Assembly: GCA_001871075.1 (NCBI GenBank)
Contig: MNUP01000011.1
Coordinates: forward strand, 1-8,954
Reading direction: 5' to 3'
DNA length: 8,954 nt
Source of the DNA: Candidatus Desantisbacteria bacterium CG1_02_49_89
GTDB taxonomy: Bacteria; Desantisbacteria; UBA1551
The notes below the pieces were generated by a model. It was not told the origin of the DNA. It made no database searches and saw only the letters and a list, made by a program, of their open reading frames with translations. This document shows positions 1 to 6,340 of the stretch, one piece after another. How positions within the stretch are numbered: position 1 is the stretch's first letter; every line of letters starts with the position of its first letter. The translations under genes were made by a program, and so were the position numbers.

Positions 1-150
1 CTTGGAGTAAATATCGGGGTAGCGGCGCCTATGGCTTTCTTCCATTTCGGCGGGTCAAAGGATTCGTTCTTCGGTGACCTGCACGCGCAGGGGCGGGACG
101 CGTTCGAATTTTTCACGGACGCGGTTGTTGTAGTGGAACGCTGGTTCTGA
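1..150 (+). CDS. mmsA: Methylmalonate-semialdehyde dehydrogenase (CoA-acylating), C-terminal fragment
   Basis: Frame 1 is open from the window edge to TGA at 148-150, giving the last 49 residues of a protein that begins upstream. The segment has the typical end of the MmsA/IolA aldehyde dehydrogenases: an [19 protein letters not shown] stretch, then [13 protein letters not shown] at the terminus. In this family the cytosolic enzyme oxidises malonic or methylmalonic semialdehyde with NAD and CoA, releasing CO2 and acetyl- or propionyl-CoA, and IolA is the last step of inositol catabolism. The catalytic cysteine and NAD-binding part lie outside the window. Its position directly before an IolD-like gene supports an inositol role. 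A different CoA-dependent aldehyde dehydrogenase is possible but less likely given the terminal motif. Confidence 0.9.
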   Translation, partial: LGVNIGVAAPMAFFHFGGSKDSFFGDLHAQGRDAFEFFTDAVVVVERWF

Positions 151-159
151 AACATAAAG

Positions 160-302
160 GCGTATCAACGTGTCCCGCCCAACAAGCGTTGGCGGGCAGG
201 CGCCGTGTCCACGTGTCAGAGTAGAAACAAGGATTGTTTATATAAATTATAAAAGTCCATGCAGTTGCGTTGATACGCTGATACGTGGATACGTTGACAC
301 GC
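160..302 (+). repeat. Inverted set of 8-bp tandem units in the leader before the iolD-like gene
   Basis: Four head-to-tail 8-mers lie at 270-277, 278-285, 286-293 and 294-301 (TTGATACG, CTGATACG, TGGATACG, TTGACACG). Units in the opposite orientation lie at 161-176 (CGTATCAA, CGTGTCCC) and 204-219 (CGTGTCCA, CGTGTCAG). As RNA, 204-219 can pair with 278-293 over 16 consecutive base pairs, two of them G.U. Alternatively, 160-174 can pair with 288-302 over 15 positions with one A.C mismatch and one G.U, or 160-168 with 270-278 perfectly. The right arm ends five bases before the GGAGG at 307-311. A regulatory leader or a simple mobile/satellite repeat are both possible. Confidence 0.75.
174..196. 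other. GC-rich hairpin CCCGCC...GGCGGG after mmsA
   Basis: CCCGCCCAAC (174-183) and GTTGGCGGG (188-196) form a 9-bp stem with one bulged C around the loop AAGC, starting 24 bases after the mmsA stop. No T-run follows, so it is not a classical intrinsic terminator. It could mark an mRNA end or a processing site. The same CCCGCC/GGCGGG stem recurs in three later spacers. Confidence 0.6.
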
Positions 303-315
303 ATTTGGAGGTTTA

Positions 316-2112
316 ATGAAGCTGACCGGCGGGGAAATTATCGTTCAGTATCTTATAAAGGAAGGGGTACCTTACGCGGCGGGCATCCCCGGGCACGGGT
401 GCCTTGCGCTTGTTGACGCGTTCAGCAGGCAGAAAAAGATCAAAATGATCCAGGTCAGGCACGAGCAGTCCGCAGTGCACCTGGCTGACGGGTATTACCG
501 CGCCTGCGGCAAACCGCTTGCGGTATTCACGTCCATAGGTCCGGGAGCGATGAACACCGTGATAGGGGTAGCCACCTGTTTCGTGGATTCCACGCCGGTC
601 CTGGTCTTAACGGGGCAGACACACACTCATATGTTCGGAAAGGGAGTCCTGCAGGAGATAGAAAGGGGGCACGATGCTAATTCAGCGAGGGTGTTTGAGC
701 CGATCGTCAAGAGATGGTGGCAGCCGGTAAGACCGGCGCAGCTGCCTGTTATTATACAGAGGGCTTTCAACTATATGATGAGCGGAAGAAGGGGGCCGGT
801 GCTCATAGACCTGCCTATGGACGTGCAGGCGGGATGCGCCGACGTTAAACTGCCTGACCCGCTGAAGCACAAGCCGTCGGGAAGGTTTATCGGCGACCCG
901 GAACTTGTTAAAAATGCTGTGAGCCTGCTCGCAAGCGCCAAAAGGCCGGTGATACTCGCGGGCGGAGGGATAAACGCGAGCCGCGCTTTCGCTGAGCTGA
1001 AGATCCTGGCGGAGAAGTTAGGCGCCGCGGTCATAACAACAATGGCGAGCAAATCCTGTTTTCCCGAGGACCACTATCTTTACGGCTGGCAGGCAGGCTC
1101 GAAGGGGACCACCTGCGGGAATAAATTGTGTTCTTCCGCGGATGTGATCCTGTCGGTGGGATGCAGGTTCGCGGACGAGACCACTTCCTCGTATAAGAAA
1201 GGCGTGAGTTTCTCCATACCGCCCACAAAATTGATACAGGTCGATATTGATCCGGTTGAGATCGGGAAGAACTATCCCGCGGAAGTCGGGATCACGGGAG
1301 ACGCTGGAGAGGTCCTGAGGCAGATGCTTTCGGAATTAAAAGGCAGAAGAATTGATGAAAAGAAAACATACATGAATGAGATCAGGCGGGTAAGGGAGGA
1401 ATGGTACAGGAGCATCAGGCACTTAAGAGAATCAAACAAGGTTCCAGTTATAATCTCGCGTTTCTTGAAGGAACTGAGAGAGTGCCTGCCCAGGGACGCG
1501 TATGTCGTGACAGCGTCAGGGAACGCGCAGGCGCAGATCATGCAGGAGTTCCCTTTCTACGAACCAGGCACCATGATCACAAGCGGCGGTTTTTCAACGA
1601 TGGGTTTCGTTGTCCCCGCGGCGCTGGGGGTCAAGCTCGCTAAGCCCGGAAAGAAAGTTATCGGCGTGCTGGGAGACGGAGATTTCATGATGACGATGCA
1701 GGAGCTTGCAACCGCCGTGCAGTACAATATACCGGTCGTATTCGCCGTCCTGAACAATTTCGCGTGGCAGGCAATAACCGACCTTCAGATCGCGGCGTAC
1801 GGCGAGAAGAGCGCGGCGGCGACAAGGTTCTTCAGGGACAAAGATAAAACCCTTTATTCCCCTGATTTTTTCTCCATTGCAAAGGGCTTCGGGTGCTACG
1901 CGGAGAAAATTTCAAAGCCGGGGGAAGTGCAGCCAGCCATCAGGAGGGCTTTTGAGTCTGGCAGGCCCGCGGTCGTGGAGGTGGAGGTATACAGGGAATA
2001 CCCGTATTCCGGGAGCCCTGCCGTAGGGTGGTGGGATGTTCCCATACCAACTTATATGAAGGAGAAAAGGGCAAAATACGAGAGGGAGAAAAAGGGCGAA
2101 GGTTTATCATAA
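316..2112 (+). CDS. iolD: ThDP-dependent enzyme, probable trihydroxycyclohexane-1,2-dione hydrolase (IolD-like)
   Basis: 598 residues with the three-domain layout of the acetolactate-synthase superfamily: N-terminal PYR domain (about 1-165), central domain (about 190-320) and C-terminal PP domain (about 375-560). The catalytic glutamate that activates the cofactor is E50 (RHEQ). The ThDP/Mg motif starts GDGD at 453-456 and ends NN at 480-481. GHG at 26-28 replaces the GGA typical of acetolactate synthase and matches the GHG of IolD; WW at 572-573 near the C-terminus also recalls IolD. IolD hydrolytically opens the cyclohexanedione ring to 5-deoxy-glucuronate in the cytosol. Neighbouring mmsA supports this. 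GGAGG at 307-311 sets the start. The protein is shorter than Bacillus IolD (about 640), lacking its extra N-terminal segment, so a related lyase with another substrate cannot be excluded. Confidence 0.8.
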   Translation: MKLTGGEIIVQYLIKEGVPYAAGIPGHGCLALVDAFSRQKKIKMIQVRHEQSAVHLADGYYRACGKPLAVFTSIGPGAMNTVIGVATCFVDSTPVLVLTGQTHTHMFGKGVLQEIERGHDANSARVFEPIVKRWWQPVRPAQLPVIIQRAFNYMMSGRRGPVLIDLPMDVQAGCADVKLPDPLKHKPSGRFIGDPELVKNAVSLLASAKRPVILAGGGINASRAFAELKILAEKLGAAVITTMASKSCFPEDHYLYGWQAGSKGTTCGNKLCSSADVILSVGCRFADETTSSYKKGVSFSIPPTKLIQVDIDPVEIGKNYPAEVGITGDAGEVLRQMLSELKGRRIDEKKTYMNEIRRVREEWYRSIRHLRESNKVPVIISRFLKELRECLPRDAYVVTASGNAQAQIMQEFPFYEPGTMITSGGFSTMGFVVPAALGVKLAKPGKKVIGVLGDGDFMMTMQELATAVQYNIPVVFAVLNNFAWQAITDLQIAAYGEKSAAATRFFRDKDKTLYSPDFFSIAKGFGCYAEKISKPGEVQPAIRRAFESGRPAVVEVEVYREYPYSGSPAVGWWDVPIPTYMKEKRAKYEREKKGEGLS

Positions 2113-2113
2113 T

Positions 2114-3184
2114 ATGCGCAGAAATTTAGAAGACACAATTAAATTCCTTGATGAAGTCTGGCACCTCAATACCACTGCAATAGCGTATCATCTTGACGGA
2201 TGGGATGCGCGGGAAGGTGAGGAGGCGACAAAGCGGACAAGGAAGTCCGTTTTCTTGAATCCGGAAATAATGCTGGACGAGCAATTAAGTCTTATGAAAA
2301 TTCGCTCCGCCTATCCGGATGACCGCGTGCCTTTCTTTCATCCATATCTGGGCGTTGGTGTTTATGCTTCTGCTTTTGGATGCGAAATTATCTTTCCTGA
2401 GAACGAACAGCCCTGGACAAAACCCCTGCTGTACCTGGAAAATATAACAGAAGTTTATTCCCTCAAGACTCCCCAACCCCAGAATGGACTGCTTGGAAAA
2501 GTTCTGGAATATGTGAATTATTTTCAGAAGGAAAAACAGGAATATCCAATCAGACTCACAGATACCCAGAGCCCCATAGATTCCGCTTCCCTTATTATGA
2601 AGTATGAGGAACTCCTCATAGCGATGTATACCAACCCGAAAGAGGTCCATCATTTATTGAAGATGGTAACGGAGTTGATTATTAAATTCGCAAAATTGGA
2701 AAAGAGTGTTGTCAAAGATTTCAGCCCGAACCATTCCCCGCAGATTTACCAGCCGTCTGACTGGGGAATATGCCTGAGCGATGACCTTATTGCTATACTT
2801 TCACCTGAGCTCTACAGGGAGTTCGCCCTTCCTTATGTCAATATTTTATCCGAGGAGTTCAACGGGGTCTTCATCCATTCCTGTGGAGATTTCAGCCATA
2901 ACCTTGGCAATATGTTGAAAATGAAAAACCTGAGGGGAATAGATTTCGGCGTGACAGAGATGCCTATTGAAAATATAGTAGAGAAACTGGATGGCAAAAC
3001 TCTTTTTGTCTGCCATCTGGGCTTAAACACAAAGTTGCGATTCAATGATACATTTGAATATCTGGACTATGTATTTCAGCGCAGGAAATCTAACACCCAT
3101 CTTTTTGTTCTGGTTCCGATATTCAGCACAAAGGGCGAAAAGATACCGCTGGATAGAGTCAGTAAAATCCTTGAAGGCAAATAG
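2114..3184 (+). CDS. Uroporphyrinogen-decarboxylase-fold protein (MtaA/CmuA-like), substrate unknown
   Basis: 356 residues, the usual length of the UROD/methyltransferase superfamily. The strongest mark is IHSCGDF, giving an HxC pair at H255 and C257 as in the zinc site of MtaA/CmuA corrinoid methyltransferases. The later glycine/cysteine segment of those enzymes aligns here with LVPIFSTKGEKIPLDRV, which has no cysteine; C300 (FVCHLG) is the only nearby replacement. It is not HemE, since the HemE N-terminal RQAGR signature is absent. Start: ATG one base after the preceding TAA, with only a weak GAAGG at 2098-2102, so it is probably translated by coupling. Its GC is visibly lower (26/60 and 29/60 bases in two samples against 37/60 in a sample of the upstream gene), which suggests later insertion into the cluster. 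Many homologues in sugar clusters have no known function, so none is assigned. Confidence 0.8.
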   Translation: MRRNLEDTIKFLDEVWHLNTTAIAYHLDGWDAREGEEATKRTRKSVFLNPEIMLDEQLSLMKIRSAYPDDRVPFFHPYLGVGVYASAFGCEIIFPENEQPWTKPLLYLENITEVYSLKTPQPQNGLLGKVLEYVNYFQKEKQEYPIRLTDTQSPIDSASLIMKYEELLIAMYTNPKEVHHLLKMVTELIIKFAKLEKSVVKDFSPNHSPQIYQPSDWGICLSDDLIAILSPELYREFALPYVNILSEEFNGVFIHSCGDFSHNLGNMLKMKNLRGIDFGVTEMPIENIVEKLDGKTLFVCHLGLNTKLRFNDTFEYLDYVFQRRKSNTHLFVLVPIFSTKGEKIPLDRVSKILEGK

Positions 3185-3225
3185 TCTTTTAACTCGCAAT
3201 CAGAATTACCAACTGGAGGGTAATA

Positions 3226-3855
3226 ATGAGAATTGCCGTTGTAAATGAGACGAGTGCTGCTGATAAGAACAAGGACGTTATCGCGGCGCTGGAAGGCAGG
3301 GGTCTTGCGGTAATAAACGCGGGGATGAAAAAAACCGGGGAAAAACCCGAGCTGACCTATATCAACACGGGATTTTATGCGGCTGTCCTGCTTAACCTGG
3401 GAAGGGTTGATCTTGTTGTGGGCGGGTGCGGCACAGGCCAGGGATTCCTGAATTCGGTAATGCAGTACCCTGATGTTTCGTGCGGGCTTATACAAAATCC
3501 CCTGGACGCAAGGCTTTTCGCCCAGATAAACGCGGGCAACTGTATATCGCTCGCGCTTAATTACGGCTACGGCTGGGCGGGTGACGTGAACCTCAAGCTG
3601 ATATTCGACCAGCTTTTTTCGGTCAAGGAATTCGGCGAGGGGTATCCGCCGCACCGCAGCGAGTCCCAGAAGGAGAGCAGGGAACGGCTGAAAAAGATCT
3701 CGGGTATCGCGCACAGGAGCTTCGCGGAGATCGTGGCCGCGGTAGACGGCGCGGTGATAAAGCCTGTTTTGGAATATCCGGGCGCGCTCGAGATCATCGG
3801 CATAGATTCAATAAAAGACGCCGGCCTTAAAAAAGCATTCAAAGAAAGACTATAA
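3226..3855 (+). CDS. RpiB/LacA/LacB-family sugar-phosphate isomerase, long form
   Basis: 209 residues. The RpiB core is visible: VDLVVGGCGTGQG with the candidate catalytic cysteine C68, then NPLDARLFAQINAGN starting at N91, equivalent to the conserved N-AR-N-N pattern of RpiB. Typical RpiB is about 145-150 residues; this belongs to a longer subfamily with the N-terminus MRIAVVNET rather than the usual GSDHAG, and a helical C-terminal extension from about 150. Family members interconvert aldose and ketose phosphates, but the long forms have no settled substrate that I know of. In this cluster it could isomerise the acyclic product of ring opening, in place of IolB. Strong GGAGG at 3215-3219 gives the start. 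It lies 41 bases after the UROD-like gene and its stop codon is the first base of a 106-bp repeated spacer element. Confidence 0.85.
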   Translation: MRIAVVNETSAADKNKDVIAALEGRGLAVINAGMKKTGEKPELTYINTGFYAAVLLNLGRVDLVVGGCGTGQGFLNSVMQYPDVSCGLIQNPLDARLFAQINAGNCISLALNYGYGWAGDVNLKLIFDQLFSVKEFGEGYPPHRSESQKESRERLKKISGIAHRSFAEIVAAVDGAVIKPVLEYPGALEIIGIDSIKDAGLKKAFKERL

Positions 3856-3960
3856 TAACCACAGGTTAACACAGGTTTCCGCCATAATAATTGGCGGACC
3901 CGCCAGTCTTTTGGGCGGGAACACTCCCTAATATATTTTTACAGGGAACTTAAGAGAACT
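3855..3960. repeat. 106-bp duplicated spacer element, copy 1
   Basis: Identical to 6116-6221 except one base (T at 3937, C at 6198), so 105 of 106 match. Inside are a CACAGGTTAACACAGGTT direct repeat and three consecutive stems: TCCGCC 3878-3883 with GGCGGA 3893-3898, CCCGCC 3899-3904 with GGCGGG 3914-3919, and TCCCT 3925-3929 with AGGGA 3943-3947. It begins on the last base of the rpiB-like stop codon. The two copies flank the pair of TIM-barrel genes. Confidence 0.95.
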
Positions 3961-4009
3961 TAAAAAGCTTAAAAGATATCGGCAGTTTAAATTCTCGTAC
4001 AATCCCTGC
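3941..4009. repeat. Imperfect inverted repeat, copy 1 (GAACTTAAGAGAACTT family)
   Basis: The 24-base left arm at 3941-3964 is complementary to the right arm at 3986-4009 at 18 of 24 positions, with a 21-base loop. The left arm overlaps the end of the 106-bp element. Related copies occur at 5075-5162 and 6202-6248. Confidence 0.7.
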
Positions 4010-4019
4010 AAAGGGCTTT

Positions 4020-4085
4020 AATCACCTTAATCATTTTTAAATAATCACCGTAATCATCTTTTAGAAATCACTGTAATCAAGGAGG
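4020..4085 (+). promoter_or_regulatory. Tandem 14-bp leader units running into the ribosome site
   Basis: Three units with consensus AATCACYGTAATCA lie at 4020-4033, 4043-4056 and 4066-4079, exactly 23 bases apart. The last is one base before GGAGG (4081-4085), which serves the ATG at 4092. Related units precede the next two genes. The role is unknown; a protein-binding array on one helix face, an RNA leader or an inert tandem repeat are all possible. Confidence 0.65.
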
Positions 4086-4091
4086 ATGTAA

Positions 4092-4952
4092 ATGAAGTTT
4101 GGATTCCTGGCTGGGCTGGATTTTATGCAAAGGAAGGCAGAGGACGTTGTAAAGGCCCTTAAAGAAAACGGGTATGACGGGGTGGAATGGACCCTGGCGC
4201 ACTTTAACCCGAGGGCAAAGTCCGAAAAAGAACTCACCGAGGTTGTAAGGGTGACGAAAGACGCGGGGTTAGAAATAAGCGAGCTTGTGGTCCAGCAGAA
4301 CTACGTGAACCTTGAAAAGGAAAAGAACAGGGAAGCGATCGATTTTACAAAAGAATGCATTCAGGCGTGCGCGAAGTTCGGCATACCGGCTGCGAACGTT
4401 TTCACGGGCCCTATACCATGGGACCCAAGCACTCCGGTAGTAGGCAAGAATATAAAGGAAGGGGACGCATGGCAGATGGTAAGGGACGCATACGCGGAAA
4501 TAGTCCCGGCCGCGGAAAAGAATAAGGTGAACCTTGCGGTTGAGGGAGTTTTCGGGATGCTGTGCCATGATTTTTACACGACCAGCCTTCTTATCAATCA
4601 TTTCCGGTCCGAATACCTGGGCGTGAACCTTGACCCGTCGCACGGGATACTTGTCGGCAACCTGGACGTGGGATGGATAGTCAAGGAATGGGGGAAGAGG
4701 ATAAAGCACGTCCACCTGAAGGATTGCGCCGGAACCCCGGGTATGGGCAATTTCATTTTCCCTTTGTTAGGAGAAGGGCTTGTGGACTGGGCAGCGTTCT
4801 TCAAAGCCCTGAAAGAGATCGGGTACAACGGCTTCTGCTCAGTTGAGTTCGAGTCGTTCACGTATTATAATAAGGTATTAAGGAACGACCCGGTAGCCGC
4901 GGCAAAGCTTTCGATGGAACAGATCCGTAAGTTGACCGAAGGAATCATATAG
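4092..4952 (+). CDS. Sugar phosphate isomerase/epimerase, xylose-isomerase-like TIM barrel (IolE/IolI/IolH superfamily), first paralogue
   Basis: 286 residues forming a single AP-endonuclease-2/xylose-isomerase-like TIM barrel. The divalent-metal ligands expected from IolI are present with similar spacing: E151 (VEG), D181 in DPSH (181-184), H206 or H208 in KHVHLKD, and E252 in SVEFES. The family includes inosose dehydratase IolE, inosose isomerase IolI, hydroxypyruvate isomerase and ketose epimerases, and sequence alone does not separate them here. Beside an IolD-like gene, a keto-inositol dehydratase or isomerase is the best guess. It is cytosolic, with no signal peptide. GGAGG at 4081-4085 fixes the start. 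The next gene encodes a second, diverged member, so the two probably act on successive intermediates rather than being redundant. Confidence 0.85.
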   Translation: MKFGFLAGLDFMQRKAEDVVKALKENGYDGVEWTLAHFNPRAKSEKELTEVVRVTKDAGLEISELVVQQNYVNLEKEKNREAIDFTKECIQACAKFGIPAANVFTGPIPWDPSTPVVGKNIKEGDAWQMVRDAYAEIVPAAEKNKVNLAVEGVFGMLCHDFYTTSLLINHFRSEYLGVNLDPSHGILVGNLDVGWIVKEWGKRIKHVHLKDCAGTPGMGNFIFPLLGEGLVDWAAFFKALKEIGYNGFCSVEFESFTYYNKVLRNDPVAAAKLSMEQIRKLTEGII

Positions 4953-4961
4953 ACAAAACAA

Positions 4962-4989
4962 GTCAAAAGTCAAAATGCAAAATGCAAAA
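4962..4989. repeat. Four tandem 7-mers GTCAAAA/TGCAAAA
   Basis: GTCAAAA at 4962-4968 and 4969-4975 is followed by TGCAAAA at 4976-4982 and 4983-4989. They start ten bases after the stop codon of the first TIM-barrel gene. No function is apparent. Confidence 0.8.
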
Positions 4990-4998
4990 GTAGAAGAC

Positions 4999-5022
4999 AA
5001 CCACGGAGGCACGGAGACACAG
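4999..5022 (-). repeat. CACGGAGG-type dispersed repeat, copy 1
   Basis: The 24 bases at 4999-5022 contain a CACGGAG direct repeat and match the reverse complement of 6266-6289 at 22 of 24 positions. It is an inverted dispersed pair about 1.25 kb apart, bracketing the second TIM-barrel gene. Confidence 0.75.
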
Positions 5023-5054
5023 TCGCCCCTACGGCGACCCGCCGATGAGGCGGG
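5022..5054. other. Two abutting GC-rich hairpins
   Basis: GTCGCC (5022-5027) pairs with GGCGAC (5033-5038) around CCTAC, then CCCGCC (5038-5043) pairs with GGCGGG (5049-5054) around GATGA. They share base 5038. No T-run follows. They resemble the paired stems of the 106-bp element and the stem at 174-196. Confidence 0.65.
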
Positions 5055-5074
5055 AGACCACCTTAAGGATTTTT

Positions 5075-5162
5075 CACAGTGAACTTAAGAGAACTTAAAA
5101 TTCTTTGGGTTAAACCAAAAGATAAAATTAAGTTCAGTTTAAGTTCCCGTAAGTTCCCTGTC
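5075..5162. repeat. Imperfect inverted repeat, copy 2
   Basis: Left arm 5075-5098 and right arm 5139-5162 are complementary at 20 of 24 positions. An extra partial right-arm unit (AATTAAGTTCAG) sits at 5127-5138, and the loop holds a near-palindrome TTTGGGTTAAACCAAA. Same family as 3941-4009 and 6202-6248, but longer looped. Confidence 0.75.
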
Positions 5163-5193
5163 AAGAAAGTTGTAACATCGCAATCTATTTCAT

Positions 5194-5234
5194 AATCACT
5201 GTAATCTGTTTAAAAAATCACTGTAATCAAGGAG
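5194..5234 (+). promoter_or_regulatory. Two 14-bp leader units running into the ribosome site
   Basis: AATCACTGTAATCT (5194-5207) and AATCACTGTAATCA (5216-5229) are 22 bases apart. One base later comes GGAG (5231-5234), six bases before the ATG at 5241. The last unit is identical to that at 4066-4079. A decayed third unit may lie around 5172-5186. Confidence 0.65.
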
Positions 5235-5240
5235 CAAAAA

Positions 5241-6119
5241 ATGAAGCAGGGGATATTGCTGGGTGAGTTCACAAAGACGATGAGCTTGAAGGAAGCGATC
5301 GCGCTGGCAAAGAAGATCGGGTACGAGTGCGTTGAAATACCGGCGTATGACGCGGGGTCAAAAAAAGAGCAGTATGATCCAGAAGGCGCCAGGAAACTGT
5401 TCGACTGGGCGAGGAACCAGGGGCTTGCTGTAACTTCGCTGCAATGCCACGTGGGATATTCGGCCCCGAACTGGAAGGACTGCGTAGCCCACACCAAGAA
5501 GATGATCGACATCGCGCAGTATTCCGGTTTGAGCGTTGTCCACACGGTCAGCGGGCCTTTGCCGTCCGCGAACGTGCACAGGCAGTGGTTAAAGGGAACT
5601 TCCGATATCGCGAAAACCCCGGAATGGGCGAATATCGTTTCCGCGTATAAAGAGCTGTGCGATTATGCATCTTCGGCATATGTAAGGGTGGCTATAGAGC
5701 CGGTTTTCGTGTATATGGTCTGCAACCTCGAGACCACAAAGAAACTGCTTGAAGACGTGGGGAGGAATGACCTGTATATCAATTACGACCCGAGCCATTT
5801 TCCCTACCAGCGCGAAGACGCTGCCCAGTTCATCAAGGCTTTCGCGAATAAAATAATACACTGTCACGTGAAGGACGCGGCGATACAGAAAGAAAATCCG
5901 GCGGAGATAGAAAAGGGAGACGCTTTCAGCATGGGAAGCGGGGAACAGTTCAAGTTCGCGGCTCCAGGAAAAGGGGTGCTGGACTGGAAGGCGATCATCG
6001 CGGCGCTGAAAGAAATAGGGTACAACCACGTGCTCTCGCTTGAAATGGGGCACGGCTACGAAGGCACACCACAGAAAATCGCGGAAGACAACCTAAAATA
6101 TTTTAAAAGCCTGTTATAA
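5241..6119 (+). CDS. Sugar phosphate isomerase/epimerase, xylose-isomerase-like TIM barrel, second paralogue
   Basis: 292 residues of the same superfamily as the preceding gene. Metal-site residues are E153 (IEP), D183 in DPSH (183-186), H207 or H209 in IIHCHVKDA, and E268 in LSLEMGHG. The segment between H209 and E268 is about 15 residues longer than in its neighbour, with an acidic/serine insertion (roughly 213-243), a place where substrate-specific loops occur in this family. Overall sequence outside the motifs has diverged strongly, so this is an old paralogue pair, not a recent duplication, even though the spacer DNA on either side is nearly identical. IolE-like dehydratase, IolH/IolI-like isomerase or ketose epimerase are the main options. 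GGAG at 5231-5234 fixes the start. Confidence 0.85.
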   Translation: MKQGILLGEFTKTMSLKEAIALAKKIGYECVEIPAYDAGSKKEQYDPEGARKLFDWARNQGLAVTSLQCHVGYSAPNWKDCVAHTKKMIDIAQYSGLSVVHTVSGPLPSANVHRQWLKGTSDIAKTPEWANIVSAYKELCDYASSAYVRVAIEPVFVYMVCNLETTKKLLEDVGRNDLYINYDPSHFPYQREDAAQFIKAFANKIIHCHVKDAAIQKENPAEIEKGDAFSMGSGEQFKFAAPGKGVLDWKAIIAALKEIGYNHVLSLEMGHGYEGTPQKIAEDNLKYFKSLL

Positions 6120-6221
6120 CCACAGGTTAACACAGGTTTCCGCCATAATAATTGGCGGACCCGCCAGTCTTTTGGGCGGGAACACTCCCTAATATATCTT
6201 TACAGGGAACTTAAGAGAACT
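6116..6221. repeat. 106-bp duplicated spacer element, copy 2
   Basis: Matches 3855-3960 at 105 of 106 bases, at a distance of 2261 bases. The stop codon of the second TIM-barrel gene (6117-6119) lies inside its left end. The same stems are present at 6139-6144/6154-6159 and 6160-6165/6175-6180. Both copies end at the same base within the GAACTTAAGAGAACT word, then diverge abruptly. Confidence 0.95.
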
Positions 6222-6248
6222 CATTTTAGGTTCTCGTCAATTCCCTGT
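6202..6248. repeat. Imperfect inverted repeat, copy 3
   Basis: Left arm 6202-6220 and right arm 6230-6248 are complementary at 16 of 19 positions with a 9-base loop. This is the most compact member of the family seen at 3941-4009 and 5075-5162. Its outer eight pairs, ACAGGGAA with TTCCCTGT, are perfect. Confidence 0.75.
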
Positions 6249-6265
6249 AAAAAACCTGTAGTTCT

Positions 6266-6289
6266 CTGTGCCTCCGTGCCTCTGTGGTT
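6266..6289 (+). repeat. CACGGAGG-type dispersed repeat, copy 2 (inverted)
   Basis: Reverse-complement copy of 4999-5022 (22 of 24 bases), reading CTGTGCCTCCGTGCC and on to GTGGTT. Words of this type recur in the spacers of many environmental bacterial genomes as far as I recall; no function is known to me. Confidence 0.75.
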
Positions 6290-6296
6290 AATATTT

Positions 6297-6336
6297 TATC
6301 GCTGAAATCGTTATTTTAAATCGCTGTAATCGGAGG
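6297..6336 (+). promoter_or_regulatory. Two 14-bp leader units (G variant) overlapping the ribosome site
   Basis: TATCGCTGAAATCG (6297-6310) and AATCGCTGTAATCG (6319-6332) are 22 bases apart. The last base of the second unit is the first base of GGAGG (6332-6336), four bases before the ATG at 6341. Both units carry the same A-to-G changes relative to those before the TIM-barrel genes, as if homogenised locally. Confidence 0.6.
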
Positions 6337-6340
6337 TTAA

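Noticed and set aside
316-2112. Acetolactate synthase large subunit
   Set aside because: GHG replaces the usual GGA near residue 26, there is no small-subunit gene, and the neighbours are mmsA and sugar isomerases, not branched-chain amino acid genes.
2114-3184. HemE, the haem-pathway uroporphyrinogen decarboxylase
   Set aside because: The N-terminal RQAGR signature is absent and an HxC metal site of the methyltransferase branch is present.
3076-3714. 212-codon minus-strand open frame
   Set aside because: It is the antisense of the rpiB-like gene and the end of the UROD-like gene, both of which have clear family motifs and ribosome sites; its translation resembles no family I know.
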